A DNA stretch of 64,000 nucleotides. Origin: Geobacteraceae bacterium (GTDB lineage Bacteria; Desulfobacterota; Desulfuromonadia; Geobacterales; Geobacteraceae). The notes under the pieces were generated by a model that worked only from the letters and a program-made list of their open reading frames with translations, had not been told where the DNA came from and searched no databases. Shown here one piece after another: positions 6,853 through 16,100 of this stretch (positions are counted from its first letter, which is position 1; each line of letters begins with the position of its first letter). Location of the stretch: positions 1-64,000 of the forward strand of contig JAMPXD010000002.1 of assembly GCA_023701365.1 (NCBI GenBank), written 5' to 3'. A program made the translations under genes and the position numbers.

Positions 6853-8144
6853 GTCAGCCGTCTCCTCGGCAGGGTGATCCGGAAGTGGACCGGGTCGTTG
6901 CCGATTTTCCGGAAGGCGCCGTGGTGCAGCTCGATGAACCGCGCCACCCATGCGCCGCCGAGCCCTTTGCCGGGGCTGTTCCTCCCCTTCCGGCCGAAGG
7001 CGAGGAAATCGGCGGTCCGCAGGCCCCGCGGGAATGGCATCCCGTTGTTGACGTAGTCGATGACAATCTCCTTCCCGGTCCGTCGCGCGCTGAAACGCAC
7101 CCGCAGCCCCTCCTCCCGGACAAAGCCGTCCGGGAAGCCGTGGACCTCGGCGTTCCGGAGGAGGTTTTTGATCGCCTGAACGAAGGAGGGGCGGTGCAGC
7201 CATACCTTTCCTGCCCCGGCGAAATCGGTCTCGATGGTAAATCTCGCCCCGCTGAACAGGGGGAGTATCTCCCGCTCGAACAGTGCGGCCAGCTCCACCT
7301 CGACGAAGTCTTTCTCCTCGATCCGGCCGGCGAACAGGTCCTCGGTGGTGTCGAGGATGTCCCTCATCTGGCCGAGGCTCACCACCGCCGCGTCGAGGGC
7401 GTCCCCGACCCGCTCGTCGCTCCCGTCGCGGCGCCGCCCGATGACCTCAGCCGCGGTCCCCCGCTTCCCCAGGTGCCCCTGCACGGCGAGGATCGGCGAA
7501 AGGGCGGTCCGGATCGTCGGGTTGAGGCTGTGGGTCAGGTGGCGGATGATGGCGAACCCGGTCTCCTGCCGCTCGGCGGCGAGCCTGGAGCGACGCCGCA
7601 GGAACCGCACGTGCAGGTAGTGGTCGAGGATGGCGCCAAGCGTTATCAGGACAATTACCGGAGCGGCGCTCAACGGGACCGGAAACAATAGAGGGCCGTT
7701 CAGATTGATGACGACAATCCCCGCGGCAAGGCCGAGATTGAGGAGCACCGCCAGCCGCAGCGACCTCACGAAGGTGCAGAGCGAAGCAGCCAGTGACACG
7801 GCAAGGAGGAGCGAGGCGATCGTTGGCAAGAGCGGCGCCTGAACGGTACGGCGTTCGAAAAGGAGGAGCTTGAGGTAGAGGAACGCGCGGATGCCGGCGT
7901 CGCTGATCCGGTCAGGAAGAGCGGTCTGGTCGAGGAAATAGACCGAGAAGGCGATCAGCAGCCCGCTCAGGATATTGGCGAAAAATACGCGGCGCCGGGT
8001 GAGGGAGAAGAGCTCCCGGCGCCTGCCGATGCAGGCGGCGAGAGCCTCCCGGTCGAAGCGGAGCCGCGGCGGCCTGCGGCTAAGCCGCAGAACCGCCGCG
8101 GCAAGGCGCCGCAGAGCCATACGCCAGGGTCGGTTCAGCTTCAC
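6849..8144 (-). CDS. Membrane sensor histidine kinase
   Basis: A 431-residue protein. Four hydrophobic segments lie at about 53-71, 104-124, 131-148 and 157-174, followed by a short linker (residues 175-195). The dimerisation region contains RHLTHSLNPT (candidate His202 or His205). The ATPase part has an N-box (QAIKNLLRNAEVHG) and a glycine lid (GKGLGGAWVARFIELHHG). It has no PAS, HAMP or large periplasmic domain, so the stimulus is probably sensed in or near the membrane. It starts 9 bases after the porin stop and overlaps the response regulator by 4 bases. It may monitor the envelope system encoded upstream. Confidence 0.85.
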   Translation of the reverse strand: MKLNRPWRMALRRLAAAVLRLSRRPPRLRFDREALAACIGRRRELFSLTRRRVFFANILSGLLIAFSVYFLDQTALPDRISDAGIRAFLYLKLLLFERRTVQAPLLPTIASLLLAVSLAASLCTFVRSLRLAVLLNLGLAAGIVVINLNGPLLFPVPLSAAPVIVLITLGAILDHYLHVRFLRRRSRLAAERQETGFAIIRHLTHSLNPTIRTALSPILAVQGHLGKRGTAAEVIGRRRDGSDERVGDALDAAVVSLGQMRDILDTTEDLFAGRIEEKDFVEVELAALFEREILPLFSGARFTIETDFAGAGKVWLHRPSFVQAIKNLLRNAEVHGFPDGFVREEGLRVRFSARRTGKEIVIDYVNNGMPFPRGLRTADFLAFGRKGRNSPGKGLGGAWVARFIELHHGAFRKIGNDPVHFRITLPRRRLT

Positions 8145-8153
8145 CCGCTACAC

Positions 8154-10016
8154 TCAGAACTTGGCGTTCAGGTTGAACTGGAAGACGTCAACGTCGAACG
8201 GCCCGGGAGTAAAAGTCCGGTCATTGATCTGGTTGGCGGTAAGCCACTTGGCCGAAAGCCAGAAATTTTTGTTCAGGCCCAGATCCCCGCCGACAATCCA
8301 TCCCTCGGCGTTAGTCCCCCCCAGGTGGAAATCGGAATCGGTAAACAGATCGACCACCGCGTCGGCCTCAAGACGCTTGTAGAAAAGGTAGGTCTTCCAC
8401 TGCCACGCGTCTTTCACCTGCTGGTGACCGACGGTTACTCCGAGCTGATACCCCTCGTTGTCGTTGCCGACACCGGAATCTCCCGAGAGCGTGAACACCT
8501 CATCCCGGTTGAAGCCGAGGTTATTGACATAGTCGCCCATAAAGACCAGGTGGACCGGGTCCCAGAATCCCAGGTCGAGCGCGGCCGTGACATTCAGCTC
8601 CTCGAACTTCGAGCCGAGCCCCGGGAAATGCGCTGTTCCGGCCAAATTCAGGTTGAAGACCGTGTTCCCCTTCTGCGTGTTGGTTACGTTTATCCCAAAT
8701 CCCGAAAAGTTATCCAGATCCGGGGTTTCGAATGGACGCCCCTGCATGTTCTCGAAACGGTAATAGGCAACGCCGAGCTTCATCCCCACATTTTCGTGCG
8801 GCCGGTATTCTCCGCCGATCTGGGCACCCCACAGCCACTTGTCGCGCTGGGAGAATTCAAGCTCCTCCAGCGGAAAGATCCCCGCCGTCAGGAACCCGCC
8901 GAGCGCATCGGTGATCTGGTGCGTGTAACTGGCGGCGACCCCTTCGAAGTTCAGATCCGGATCCCAAACGAGATCTGTGGCGAACCATGGACTCGGCAGC
9001 CTCCCTCCCCACAGGGTGAGTCCGGTGAGCGGCCTCCACCGGAGGTAGGCCAGATCGAGGACAAAACCGTCCTTGTTGAAGTAATCTCCCAAGGTATCAT
9101 TGGTTGAGACCGGGTCCTTCTCGTTGCCGGTCGCAAGGCGAATACCCGCCTCCACCTGATCGTTGACCTTTGCGTTCACCCCGAGACGCGCCCTGGTCCT
9201 GAGACGGTGTCGGTCGGCCAGGGTATTGATGAGGTCAAGGTTGTACGGGCTTTGATAGGTAGGGTTGTTGTTCTCGTCGAAAAACTCCCCCTGGTAGCGG
9301 AGCCGGATGTCCCCGGAGAGCTTGAAGCGGTTCAGCCATTCGGGGAGCTTGTCGGTCTTGCCCTGGATTTCGGAGAGCAGGGCAAACTTCTGGCCAATCC
9401 TGCGCCGCACGTCCTTCCCCACCTCGGCGGTGACGCCCTCGGCGAGCTGGTCGGCGGGGTGCTTCCTGCCGTATCGCTCGAACGCCTGCGCCGCCTCCCG
9501 GCGAGTCAGGACATGCTGGAGGGCGAGGAACCTGAGGCGGTCGCGCACCTCCTCGACCGGTACCGTCGTCATCCGGTATTCGATGTCGTCGGCACCGACC
9601 GCCGGCCGCTGCCGCTCCGGAACCAGTTCGCCGCGCACCTTCCGGCCCAACTCGTCCAGCCGCACCGCCAGCTCCACCTTCTCCTCCTCGCTGATGATCC
9701 CCTCCTCGCTGAGGATATCGAGGGCCTCGGCGGCCTCTTCCGGCGCAAAGGGAGCAGTCGGCAGTCCGGCCTCGGCAGCGGCGGTTTCATCCTCTTTCGC
9801 TGCCCCGGCCGACCCAGCGTCCTGGCTGAATTTTCTTCCCAGTTCCCGGGACTCCTCCGGGGTGATCACCTTCTTCTCCTCCAGGAGCCGGAGCAGCTCG
9901 CCGATGCCGGGCGCCGCCGCGGCCGGCGCAACTTCCTCCGCGCTGTACGCGGGAGCAATGCCGCCCAGCAGAGTGAGGACCGCCAAGCCGGCGATCATCG
10001 AACAACGAAACTTCAT
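8154..10016 (-). CDS. Putative outer-membrane porin (Porin_5-like)
   Basis: A 620-residue protein; ATG 10016 has ggagg six bases upstream. A cleavable signal peptide ends near AYSAEE. Residues about 40-210 are helical and acidic, likely a periplasmic coiled region. From KLSGDIRLRYQGEFF (about residue 233) to the C-terminal Phe (FQFNLNAKF) the sequence alternates like a large beta-barrel and ends in the Phe-terminated outer-membrane signature. This arrangement fits the putative porin family found in Geobacter-like bacteria. It lies 56 bases downstream of tonB, so it may be a partner or substrate channel of that motor. The transported substrate is unknown. Confidence 0.8.
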   Translation of the reverse strand: MKFRCSMIAGLAVLTLLGGIAPAYSAEEVAPAAAAPGIGELLRLLEEKKVITPEESRELGRKFSQDAGSAGAAKEDETAAAEAGLPTAPFAPEEAAEALDILSEEGIISEEEKVELAVRLDELGRKVRGELVPERQRPAVGADDIEYRMTTVPVEEVRDRLRFLALQHVLTRREAAQAFERYGRKHPADQLAEGVTAEVGKDVRRRIGQKFALLSEIQGKTDKLPEWLNRFKLSGDIRLRYQGEFFDENNNPTYQSPYNLDLINTLADRHRLRTRARLGVNAKVNDQVEAGIRLATGNEKDPVSTNDTLGDYFNKDGFVLDLAYLRWRPLTGLTLWGGRLPSPWFATDLVWDPDLNFEGVAASYTHQITDALGGFLTAGIFPLEELEFSQRDKWLWGAQIGGEYRPHENVGMKLGVAYYRFENMQGRPFETPDLDNFSGFGINVTNTQKGNTVFNLNLAGTAHFPGLGSKFEELNVTAALDLGFWDPVHLVFMGDYVNNLGFNRDEVFTLSGDSGVGNDNEGYQLGVTVGHQQVKDAWQWKTYLFYKRLEADAVVDLFTDSDFHLGGTNAEGWIVGGDLGLNKNFWLSAKWLTANQINDRTFTPGPFDVDVFQFNLNAKF

Positions 10017-10072
10017 ACAAACCTCCATATCGTTAACTCAAACCTCAAAACTCGTAACTCAAAACTTAAAAG

Positions 10073-10795
10073 TCACCCCTGTGAAGATATCTTTATCGTC
10101 ATCCCGCCGGGCATCCCGTCCGGCAGGGACTCGCTGACTCTCATCGCTACCAGCGCCGTTTTCAGCGCCTGGTCCATCCTGTCGCTCCCCGAAGGTCCGA
10201 CGATCCGCGAGCGGAGAATGGTGCCGTTGCCGCTCAGGACCAGGTGGACGGTTGCCTGGTGTTTCCCCTTGGGAAAGCCCCCATCCTGGTCGAGGATCGA
10301 CTTGACCCGCTGCCAGAGCTCCTTCTCGACCTTCTTCGTGTACCAGCCGTACTTGGCGAGAAGCCCGGCGTGGGAGAGCCCGCCGCCGCCCCCGCCGCCG
10401 AGGGTGATGCTCCTCCCCCCCTTCTTCCCGACCAGGCCGAATCCGTCGCTCCCCGCCCCCCCTTCGGCGTCGACCCCGAGGTCGCTGCCGGCAGGCGTGT
10501 TGTCCTGGGACTGGTCCGCCTGCTGGGGAGTGTCCTGGGGCTGGTCCATCGGGGCCTCCATCTGCTGGGGCTTGGGGATCTCCTTGAGCTGTTCCGGCTC
10601 GGGGAGTTTCTCCTTCACCTCCGGGGGCTTAAGGAGGGTGACCGTCGATACCTGGCTCTTCCGCCGCGGGCCGTCGTCGCTGAGAAAAACCTTGAGCACA
10701 AAGCCGGCGCCGCCGAGAAAGACCAGGCCGATAACCGCCGGGACGAGCCAGGTCTGATATGGATTCTTGTTTTTCTTTTTCTTCCGATCTGGCAT
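10073..10795 (-). CDS. TonB-family energy-transducing protein
   Basis: A 240-residue protein: a short basic cytosolic start, one membrane anchor (residues about 15-37, LVPAVIGLVFLGGAGFVL), a proline/glutamine-rich periplasmic spacer with PEPEQLKEIPKPQQ, a glycine run near residue 133, and a C-terminal TonB-like domain with YTKKVEKELWQRVK and VHLVLSGNGTI. TonB proteins carry proton-motive energy from ExbBD to the outer membrane. The ExbD gene lies just upstream. No TonB-dependent receptor is encoded anywhere in the window, so the recipient is unclear. Confidence 0.85.
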   Translation of the reverse strand: MPDRKKKKNKNPYQTWLVPAVIGLVFLGGAGFVLKVFLSDDGPRRKSQVSTVTLLKPPEVKEKLPEPEQLKEIPKPQQMEAPMDQPQDTPQQADQSQDNTPAGSDLGVDAEGGAGSDGFGLVGKKGGRSITLGGGGGGGLSHAGLLAKYGWYTKKVEKELWQRVKSILDQDGGFPKGKHQATVHLVLSGNGTILRSRIVGPSGSDRMDQALKTALVAMRVSESLPDGMPGGMTIKISSQG

Positions 10796-10902
10796 GGATA
10801 TTCTTGCACCTCGAACACTATTCAGGTTGATAGGCCGAAGACCGAAGGGATAACCCAGAACCTTCAGCCTTCAGCCTGCAGCCTTCAGCCTAAACCCCTT
10901 TG
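10796..10902. repeat. Degenerate short tandem repeat between exbD and tonB
   Basis: The spacer contains near-tandem copies of ccttcagc (about 10861-10891). A comparable run of aactcaaa/aactcgta units lies in the next spacer, 10034-10071. No gene or clear terminator is present. Confidence 0.5.
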
Positions 10903-11310
10903 TTATTTCACCAGCTTCTGCGTCACCAGCCCGAGCTGGGTGATCTCCAGTTTCTGGAGGATGTCCAGGACATCGATGATGCTCTTGTAGGAGATCTTCT
11001 CGTCCCCCCGCACCACCACGGGCAGACTGGGGTCCGACGCCTTGTACTGGCGCAGCCTCGTCTCCAGCTCGGCCAGGGTCACCGGAAAGCTGTCGAGGAA
11101 AACGGTCCCCTCAGCGGTGATGGTGATCGCCTTGGTGCTCGGCTTGATCTTGCTGGCAGCCGCGCTCGCCTTGGGGAGGTTGACGCTGATCCCCTGGACC
11201 GACGCCGTCACCACGATCATGAACACCACCAGGAGGTTCCAGGCCAGGTCGAGCATCGGCACCACGTTGATCTCGACTACCTCGTCATGGTCGTCTGCCG
11301 GCGCTTTCAT
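10903..11310 (-). CDS. ExbD/TolR-family motor subunit
   Basis: A 135-residue protein with one N-terminal membrane helix containing VVPMLDLAWNLLVVFMIV. The Asp in PMLD is the proton-carrying residue of ExbD/TolR. The rest is the periplasmic domain, with VVVRGDEKISYKSIIDVLD as in TolR. Its start overlaps the ExbB-fusion stop by 4 bases, so the two subunits are translationally coupled. With TonB it forms a proton-driven inner-membrane motor. Confidence 0.9.
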   Translation of the reverse strand: MKAPADDHDEVVEINVVPMLDLAWNLLVVFMIVVTASVQGISVNLPKASAAASKIKPSTKAITITAEGTVFLDSFPVTLAELETRLRQYKASDPSLPVVVRGDEKISYKSIIDVLDILQKLEITQLGLVTQKLVK

Positions 11311-13082
11311 GCCTCCTCCCCATGGAACCCTTCGACCCTCAGGGCATACTCTTCAATGAAATGGCGCGTTTCAACGTTCAGGTTTTTCATGTGCATTACC
11401 AGAAAGCTGTAGGCAAACAGGGCCGGAATCGCCACGAACAGGCCGAACAGGGTACAGGCCAGGGCCGAGGCGACCCCCGGGGCGATGGCGGACAGGTTGG
11501 CCTCCCCAGCTTCCGCCAGGCTGGCGAAGGTGTTCATGACCCCCCAGACCGTCCCGAGCAGCCCCCAGAACGGCCCGCCGGAGATGCCGAGAGTGAGCAC
11601 GATCATCCAGGCGTTCATCTTCCTGGTCTCGTCCGAACTGGCCCGATCCAGGGCGGCACGAAAGATATTCAATGACGACGGGGTCATAGAGACCTCTTCC
11701 TTACCCCCGCCATGCTTTTCGACCCAGTGCATGATCTGGTCGTAGCCGGCCCGGTATATCCGGAACAGGCTGGAGTTTTCGAAATCCTCATTCTCCAGGT
11801 CAAGCTCCAGCGGATCATGGAGCGAGTTGAAGCTCTCCAGAAATGCCTCGTTCCCCCGTTTGATCTTTTGCAGCCTGATGAATTTGCTGATGAACACCCC
11901 TGCGGCCATTAACAGCATGAAGGTACAGAGGGCGATAATCAGCCAGCCGTCGAAGGTGATGCTCCGGGCGGTGACCTTGATGAGGCGAATGGTGAGGTTC
12001 TCGCCCCCCCCTTTGCCGCTCTCCTCCTGCTGATAGGAGCTCAGCTTGCCGTCCTGCCCCTGGCCGGCGAACGCCGCGCCGATCCAGGCGGCCGGCCGTG
12101 CGGCGGCGGCGAGCTCGACCTCGTCCAGCTCGCCGGCAAAGAAATGATCGGCGGCAAGCGAGCCGCCGATGGCCATCTCGGCCGCGGGGGAGGGGATCGC
12201 CGCCGGCGCGGCGGTGGCGGCGGCCTCCTTGCCATTCAGGTAGACGGTGATCTTTTTCCCCGGCTCCGCCGTGACCGCAAGGTGATGCCATGCCTGCGGC
12301 GTCAGCGGCTGGCTCTTGCCGGTGATTGCCTCGCCTACCCGGGCATAGGCCCCCCCCTGGTCGAGCCCCACTTCGATCGACTGCTTGCCGTCACTCCAGG
12401 AGAAGAGGTAGGCGCTTCCCTGCTCCATGACCGGCTTTACCCAGGCGGAGAAGGTGAATCCCTTGCTGAAGTTGAGGGATGGGGCGCGCTTGACCACCAG
12501 CCGTTCGCCGTTGCCGCTGAAGGAGGCGCCGTTGCCGACGGCCGCCGCCACGCCCAGCTTGCCGTTGAACTCAGCCCCGTGGTTGCCGTAGGCGGTGGCG
12601 TCGCGCGGCGTTCCCTCCTTCTCGTCGAAATGGAAGACCGCCGCCTGCGCCGTGTCCCAGGTCCCCCCCGGGTCCGCGCCGGCCTGGGCCGAGCTGTTCC
12701 CGTAGTAGAGCCAGACATGGTCCTGGGCGGCATTCCCGGCGATCTGGGGGACCTTGACCCAGAACAGGGCGATCCCCTGCTGCGGATCGAATTTCTCCGC
12801 ATGGAACTTGAGCGGCGTCTTGTCGTCGCTCCCCAGGAAGCGGATGTCCGAGCCGTCTGGCTTCACACTGTCGAAGCTGAAGTTCCCGGCGTGGAGCCGC
12901 ACCAGGACCGGCACCTCGGCCAGGTTGTCGGCGATGTTCGCCCCATTGGCGGTCGTGTCGAGCGCCACCTTCTTCCGGTGCTCCCACTTGTCGTCCCACC
13001 AGGCCTCGGCCCGGAGCACCCCGGCGAGCAGCATGAACGCCGCCAGCAGCCCGATGATCGTCGTGAACTTTGTTCTTCTCAT
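11307..13082 (-). CDS. DUF2341-LamG-ExbB/TolQ fusion, proton channel with large periplasmic sensor-like part
   Basis: About 591 residues from ATG 13082 (ggaggg ten bases upstream; ATG 13091 is an alternative). After a signal peptide (LLAAFMLLAGVLRAEA), residues about 28-125 begin WWDDKWEHRKKVALD, typical of DUF2341. Residues about 150-320 are a LamG/concanavalin-like jelly roll with FTFSAWVKPV and WHHLAVTAEPGKKITVYLNG. A membrane helix follows (IIALCTFMLLMAAGVFI), then an ExbB/TolQ domain with GLLGTVWGVMNTFASL and ASALACTLFGLFVAIPA. ExbB normally lacks the large carbohydrate- or polymer-binding front part. The domain order suggests a motor whose periplasmic head touches a polymer or adhesin. 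It lies 32 bases after the giant adhesin gene and is coupled to exbD. Confidence 0.85.
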   Translation of the reverse strand: MRRTKFTTIIGLLAAFMLLAGVLRAEAWWDDKWEHRKKVALDTTANGANIADNLAEVPVLVRLHAGNFSFDSVKPDGSDIRFLGSDDKTPLKFHAEKFDPQQGIALFWVKVPQIAGNAAQDHVWLYYGNSSAQAGADPGGTWDTAQAAVFHFDEKEGTPRDATAYGNHGAEFNGKLGVAAAVGNGASFSGNGERLVVKRAPSLNFSKGFTFSAWVKPVMEQGSAYLFSWSDGKQSIEVGLDQGGAYARVGEAITGKSQPLTPQAWHHLAVTAEPGKKITVYLNGKEAAATAAPAAIPSPAAEMAIGGSLAADHFFAGELDEVELAAAARPAAWIGAAFAGQGQDGKLSSYQQEESGKGGGENLTIRLIKVTARSITFDGWLIIALCTFMLLMAAGVFISKFIRLQKIKRGNEAFLESFNSLHDPLELDLENEDFENSSLFRIYRAGYDQIMHWVEKHGGGKEEVSMTPSSLNIFRAALDRASSDETRKMNAWMIVLTLGISGGPFWGLLGTVWGVMNTFASLAEAGEANLSAIAPGVASALACTLFGLFVAIPALFAYSFLVMHMKNLNVETRHFIEEYALRVEGFHGEEA

Positions 13083-13114
13083 CTTCGTCATTCCCTCCAT
13101 CCGTATATGCTGTC

Positions 13115-16100
13115 TCATTGTTTTTCTCTTTCCTCTTCCTGTTTTTCCGTGTCGAAGCTGATGACCTTCACGTCGAGCCACGAGGTGGCAAAGGGGTTAC
13201 TATCTTCAGTTGCTCCCCCGGTCCCCTTGTCTTTCCCACCAGCGGCGGCGGAGGCCTGCTCGAACATCTTGCCGCTCTCAGTCATGGTGCCGCTCCCGGA
13301 AAGACTGCCGATGCTGAGGCTCGATGTCGAGGGGACGCCGACGGACTGACCGGACACCGAAAAGATGTTCTGGGCGTTAAGCACCGTCTGTGCTCCCACG
13401 AAAACCCTCCCCCCGCTGACCCCGGCCTCCCCCGCATCAATGATCCCTTCCGGCGCGGCAAGGTAGATATCGCCATATGCAGGCGGAGTCTGCGGCCCGG
13501 AGTCGCCGTCCGGGTCGTAGGTGACCGACCGGTAGCCGCTGCCGGCTGCCGGGGCCGGGAACACCGTCTCGTATCCGGTGATTTTAGTCTTGTCGTCGGG
13601 ATCGTTGTGCAGCGGCACTGACCGCGGCGGTGCGGCGCTGATGATGGTGCGCGATCCCCGGCCGGCGAATAAGTTGCCGAAATCGGACCAGGAGAGGATG
13701 TCGCCGCCGAAAAAGGTCATGATCCGCGATTCGTTGACGTTTACATCGCCTGTACTGTATGTAGATATGGTCCCGCCGAACTGGGTGGTGATGCCAGTGG
13801 AAGTTGCATCGTCGGCGTTGACGGTCCTCCCCACGTCAAGGTCGCCAAGGGCGATGATCCGGATGGAGCCGTTATCCTGCGTCGTTATCTCCGAGGAGGT
13901 GAGCGATACGCCGCCTGCGGGATTACCGTCTGCGGACTTGGGATCGGCCGGGGCAAGGGTCGGGTTGATAATGGCGGCGCGGGTCTCCTCGGCGACCCGG
14001 TTCATCTCGTCCAGGTCCCCGTCGGCAATGGCCTCGCTGATCCTGATGCTCGGCTCCTTCAGCGCCTCGAGAAAACTGGCGGCATTGGCCACATCCTGCC
14101 GGCTCTGCTCCTCGATCCGCTGCAGCTCACCGGCCGACGCGGTCGCCTGGGCAGGAGTGGCATCGTTGCCCGGATCATTGAGGGGAATGGAGGGGTCGAT
14201 TCCCGCGACGATGACGATATCCGCTCCATCACGATCAAGGGCCTGGTTGACCGTGTTGCCCACTGTCCTGACTCCCTTGCTGGTACCCAGATCGACGGAA
14301 CCGCCGGTCCTGAGCAGCAGGGCGCCGGGGCCCCCGAGCTCGATGCCGGTCTTTGCATTGTCCGAATCTCTTTTCATGGGGAGTTCCAGGTTGCCTCCCG
14401 CAGTAATCACGGTTACGTCGTCATCCGATATATTCTGCCCCTTGAAGTAAAGATCGTAGATATCGCCTTCAGCCGTTATGACTCCTCTTTTCGGCAACAT
14501 CAGGGTAAGGTGCCTGATGTCGCCCCCTTCGGCCCGCACCTCCACGGGCGCCGTATCTTCCTCATGAACCGGCCTCGACGCATGGAATTCCGGTTTGTCA
14601 GAGGTAGTGAGCATAGTGTAGAGGTTAGCCGCTGTATCAAGCGAGTTTCCTATGTATTTGGGCTCTTTTCCGGGGAAGACCGCTGCCGGATCGGCGTCCG
14701 AGACTATTATCCCGGCCGGGTCGCCCGCCTTGGCCGGCTCGCCCAGCACGCTCCCACCGGCGACGAGCCGCAGGTTGCCGGTCTTCGAAGGGGCCATGGC
14801 GAACTGGGCGCCTATCGAAATATCCCCGGCCGCCTCGATGGAAAGGTTCGGCGGCAGGATAAGCTGGGAGTTACCCGTCAGAGGCTTGGAGTTGTTACCA
14901 TAGGAGCTGATCCCCTTGAGGGAAGCGTTTCCGTGGCGGGCATTGACGGCAACGCTGGTGCTCTGGTCGTAGGTCACGTTCCATTTGGTGAAGGCGTCAT
15001 TCTTGTTGGCAAGGGTGGGGTTGACAATGGCGCCGAGCACCACCTCGCCTTCGGCGTCGACCGTTATGTCACCCTTGAATGCCTCGATGACCTGGTACCC
15101 CGGCTCGTTAATATTCGTGAGGGTGTTCTTCACGGGGAGAATGTTTCCTGCCGTCCTGAGCGTTCCTGTTCCATCCCTCAGCAGGAAGCGGCCCGAGAGG
15201 TCCCCCCCCGCCTCCACCCGGAGATCGCCCGCGCCGAACGCGCCGATCTGCCCCTCGAAGCGCTTGCCGGTCCGGACTGTGACATCTCCGCCGGCCATGG
15301 CCGCTACCCCCTCAATCGCCTTCTCTGTGAGGGTGTTTTTGTAGGACGCGGCCCATTCTCTCAAACCACTGCCGGTCTGACCGTTGACGGAGTCCCAGGA
15401 TCTGAGGTCGGGTTTACCAGTGCCGTCGTCGTAGGAGCCGCCGACCCTGAGGCTGATCGGCCCGCCGCCGGCATATTTCCAGTAGTTGTTTAATGGTATA
15501 CCTTCGTCGGTGGTCCAGATGTTTAACGGAATATCCTTCGGCCTCTCGCCGGCGGTCCTGATGGCACCGCTGTTGACCAGGTCCTTGCCGGTAGTCACGG
15601 CTATCGAGCCGAGGGCCGACTGGATGGCGGCATCCTTGTTGATGGCCAGTTTTCCGCCGACTTTTCCGCTGATCGCGCCCTGGTAGGTGCCCATGGTGTA
15701 GTTCATCGAGGAGTCGATCATGTACCCCGGCCGCTGGTATTTACTGTCGGTTGATGTCTGGATCGTCGTGTCGCCGCCCGAGGCGAACCTGATCCGGCCA
15801 CTCTCGGTGTAGACGTGGGCGCTGACCTTGTTCGAAGTATTACCGACGGTCAGGTTCCCAGTTCCCTTCCTGACGGCGTAAGGGTTGGCCGCCGTGGTGT
15901 CGGCCCCGGCCACGAGCCCGATGTCCCAGGACGGTGCGGCGGTGGCGACGTACAGCGAGCTCATGGCGGTCCTGGCGTCGGCGATCTTCTGTTCGATCTT
16001 CAGATCATTCCCGGCGCGGATGGTCAGCCTGCCGACGCTCTGGCTGGACAGGTCCAGGGCGGTCCCGTGGGTCAGGCTGGTAGCGCTGCTCACCTCGACT

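Noticed and set aside
5929-7203. Longer 424-residue version of the response regulator
   Set aside because: The first 117 codons only shadow the kinase gene; ATG 6852 with an ATGA overlap fits a normal receiver start.
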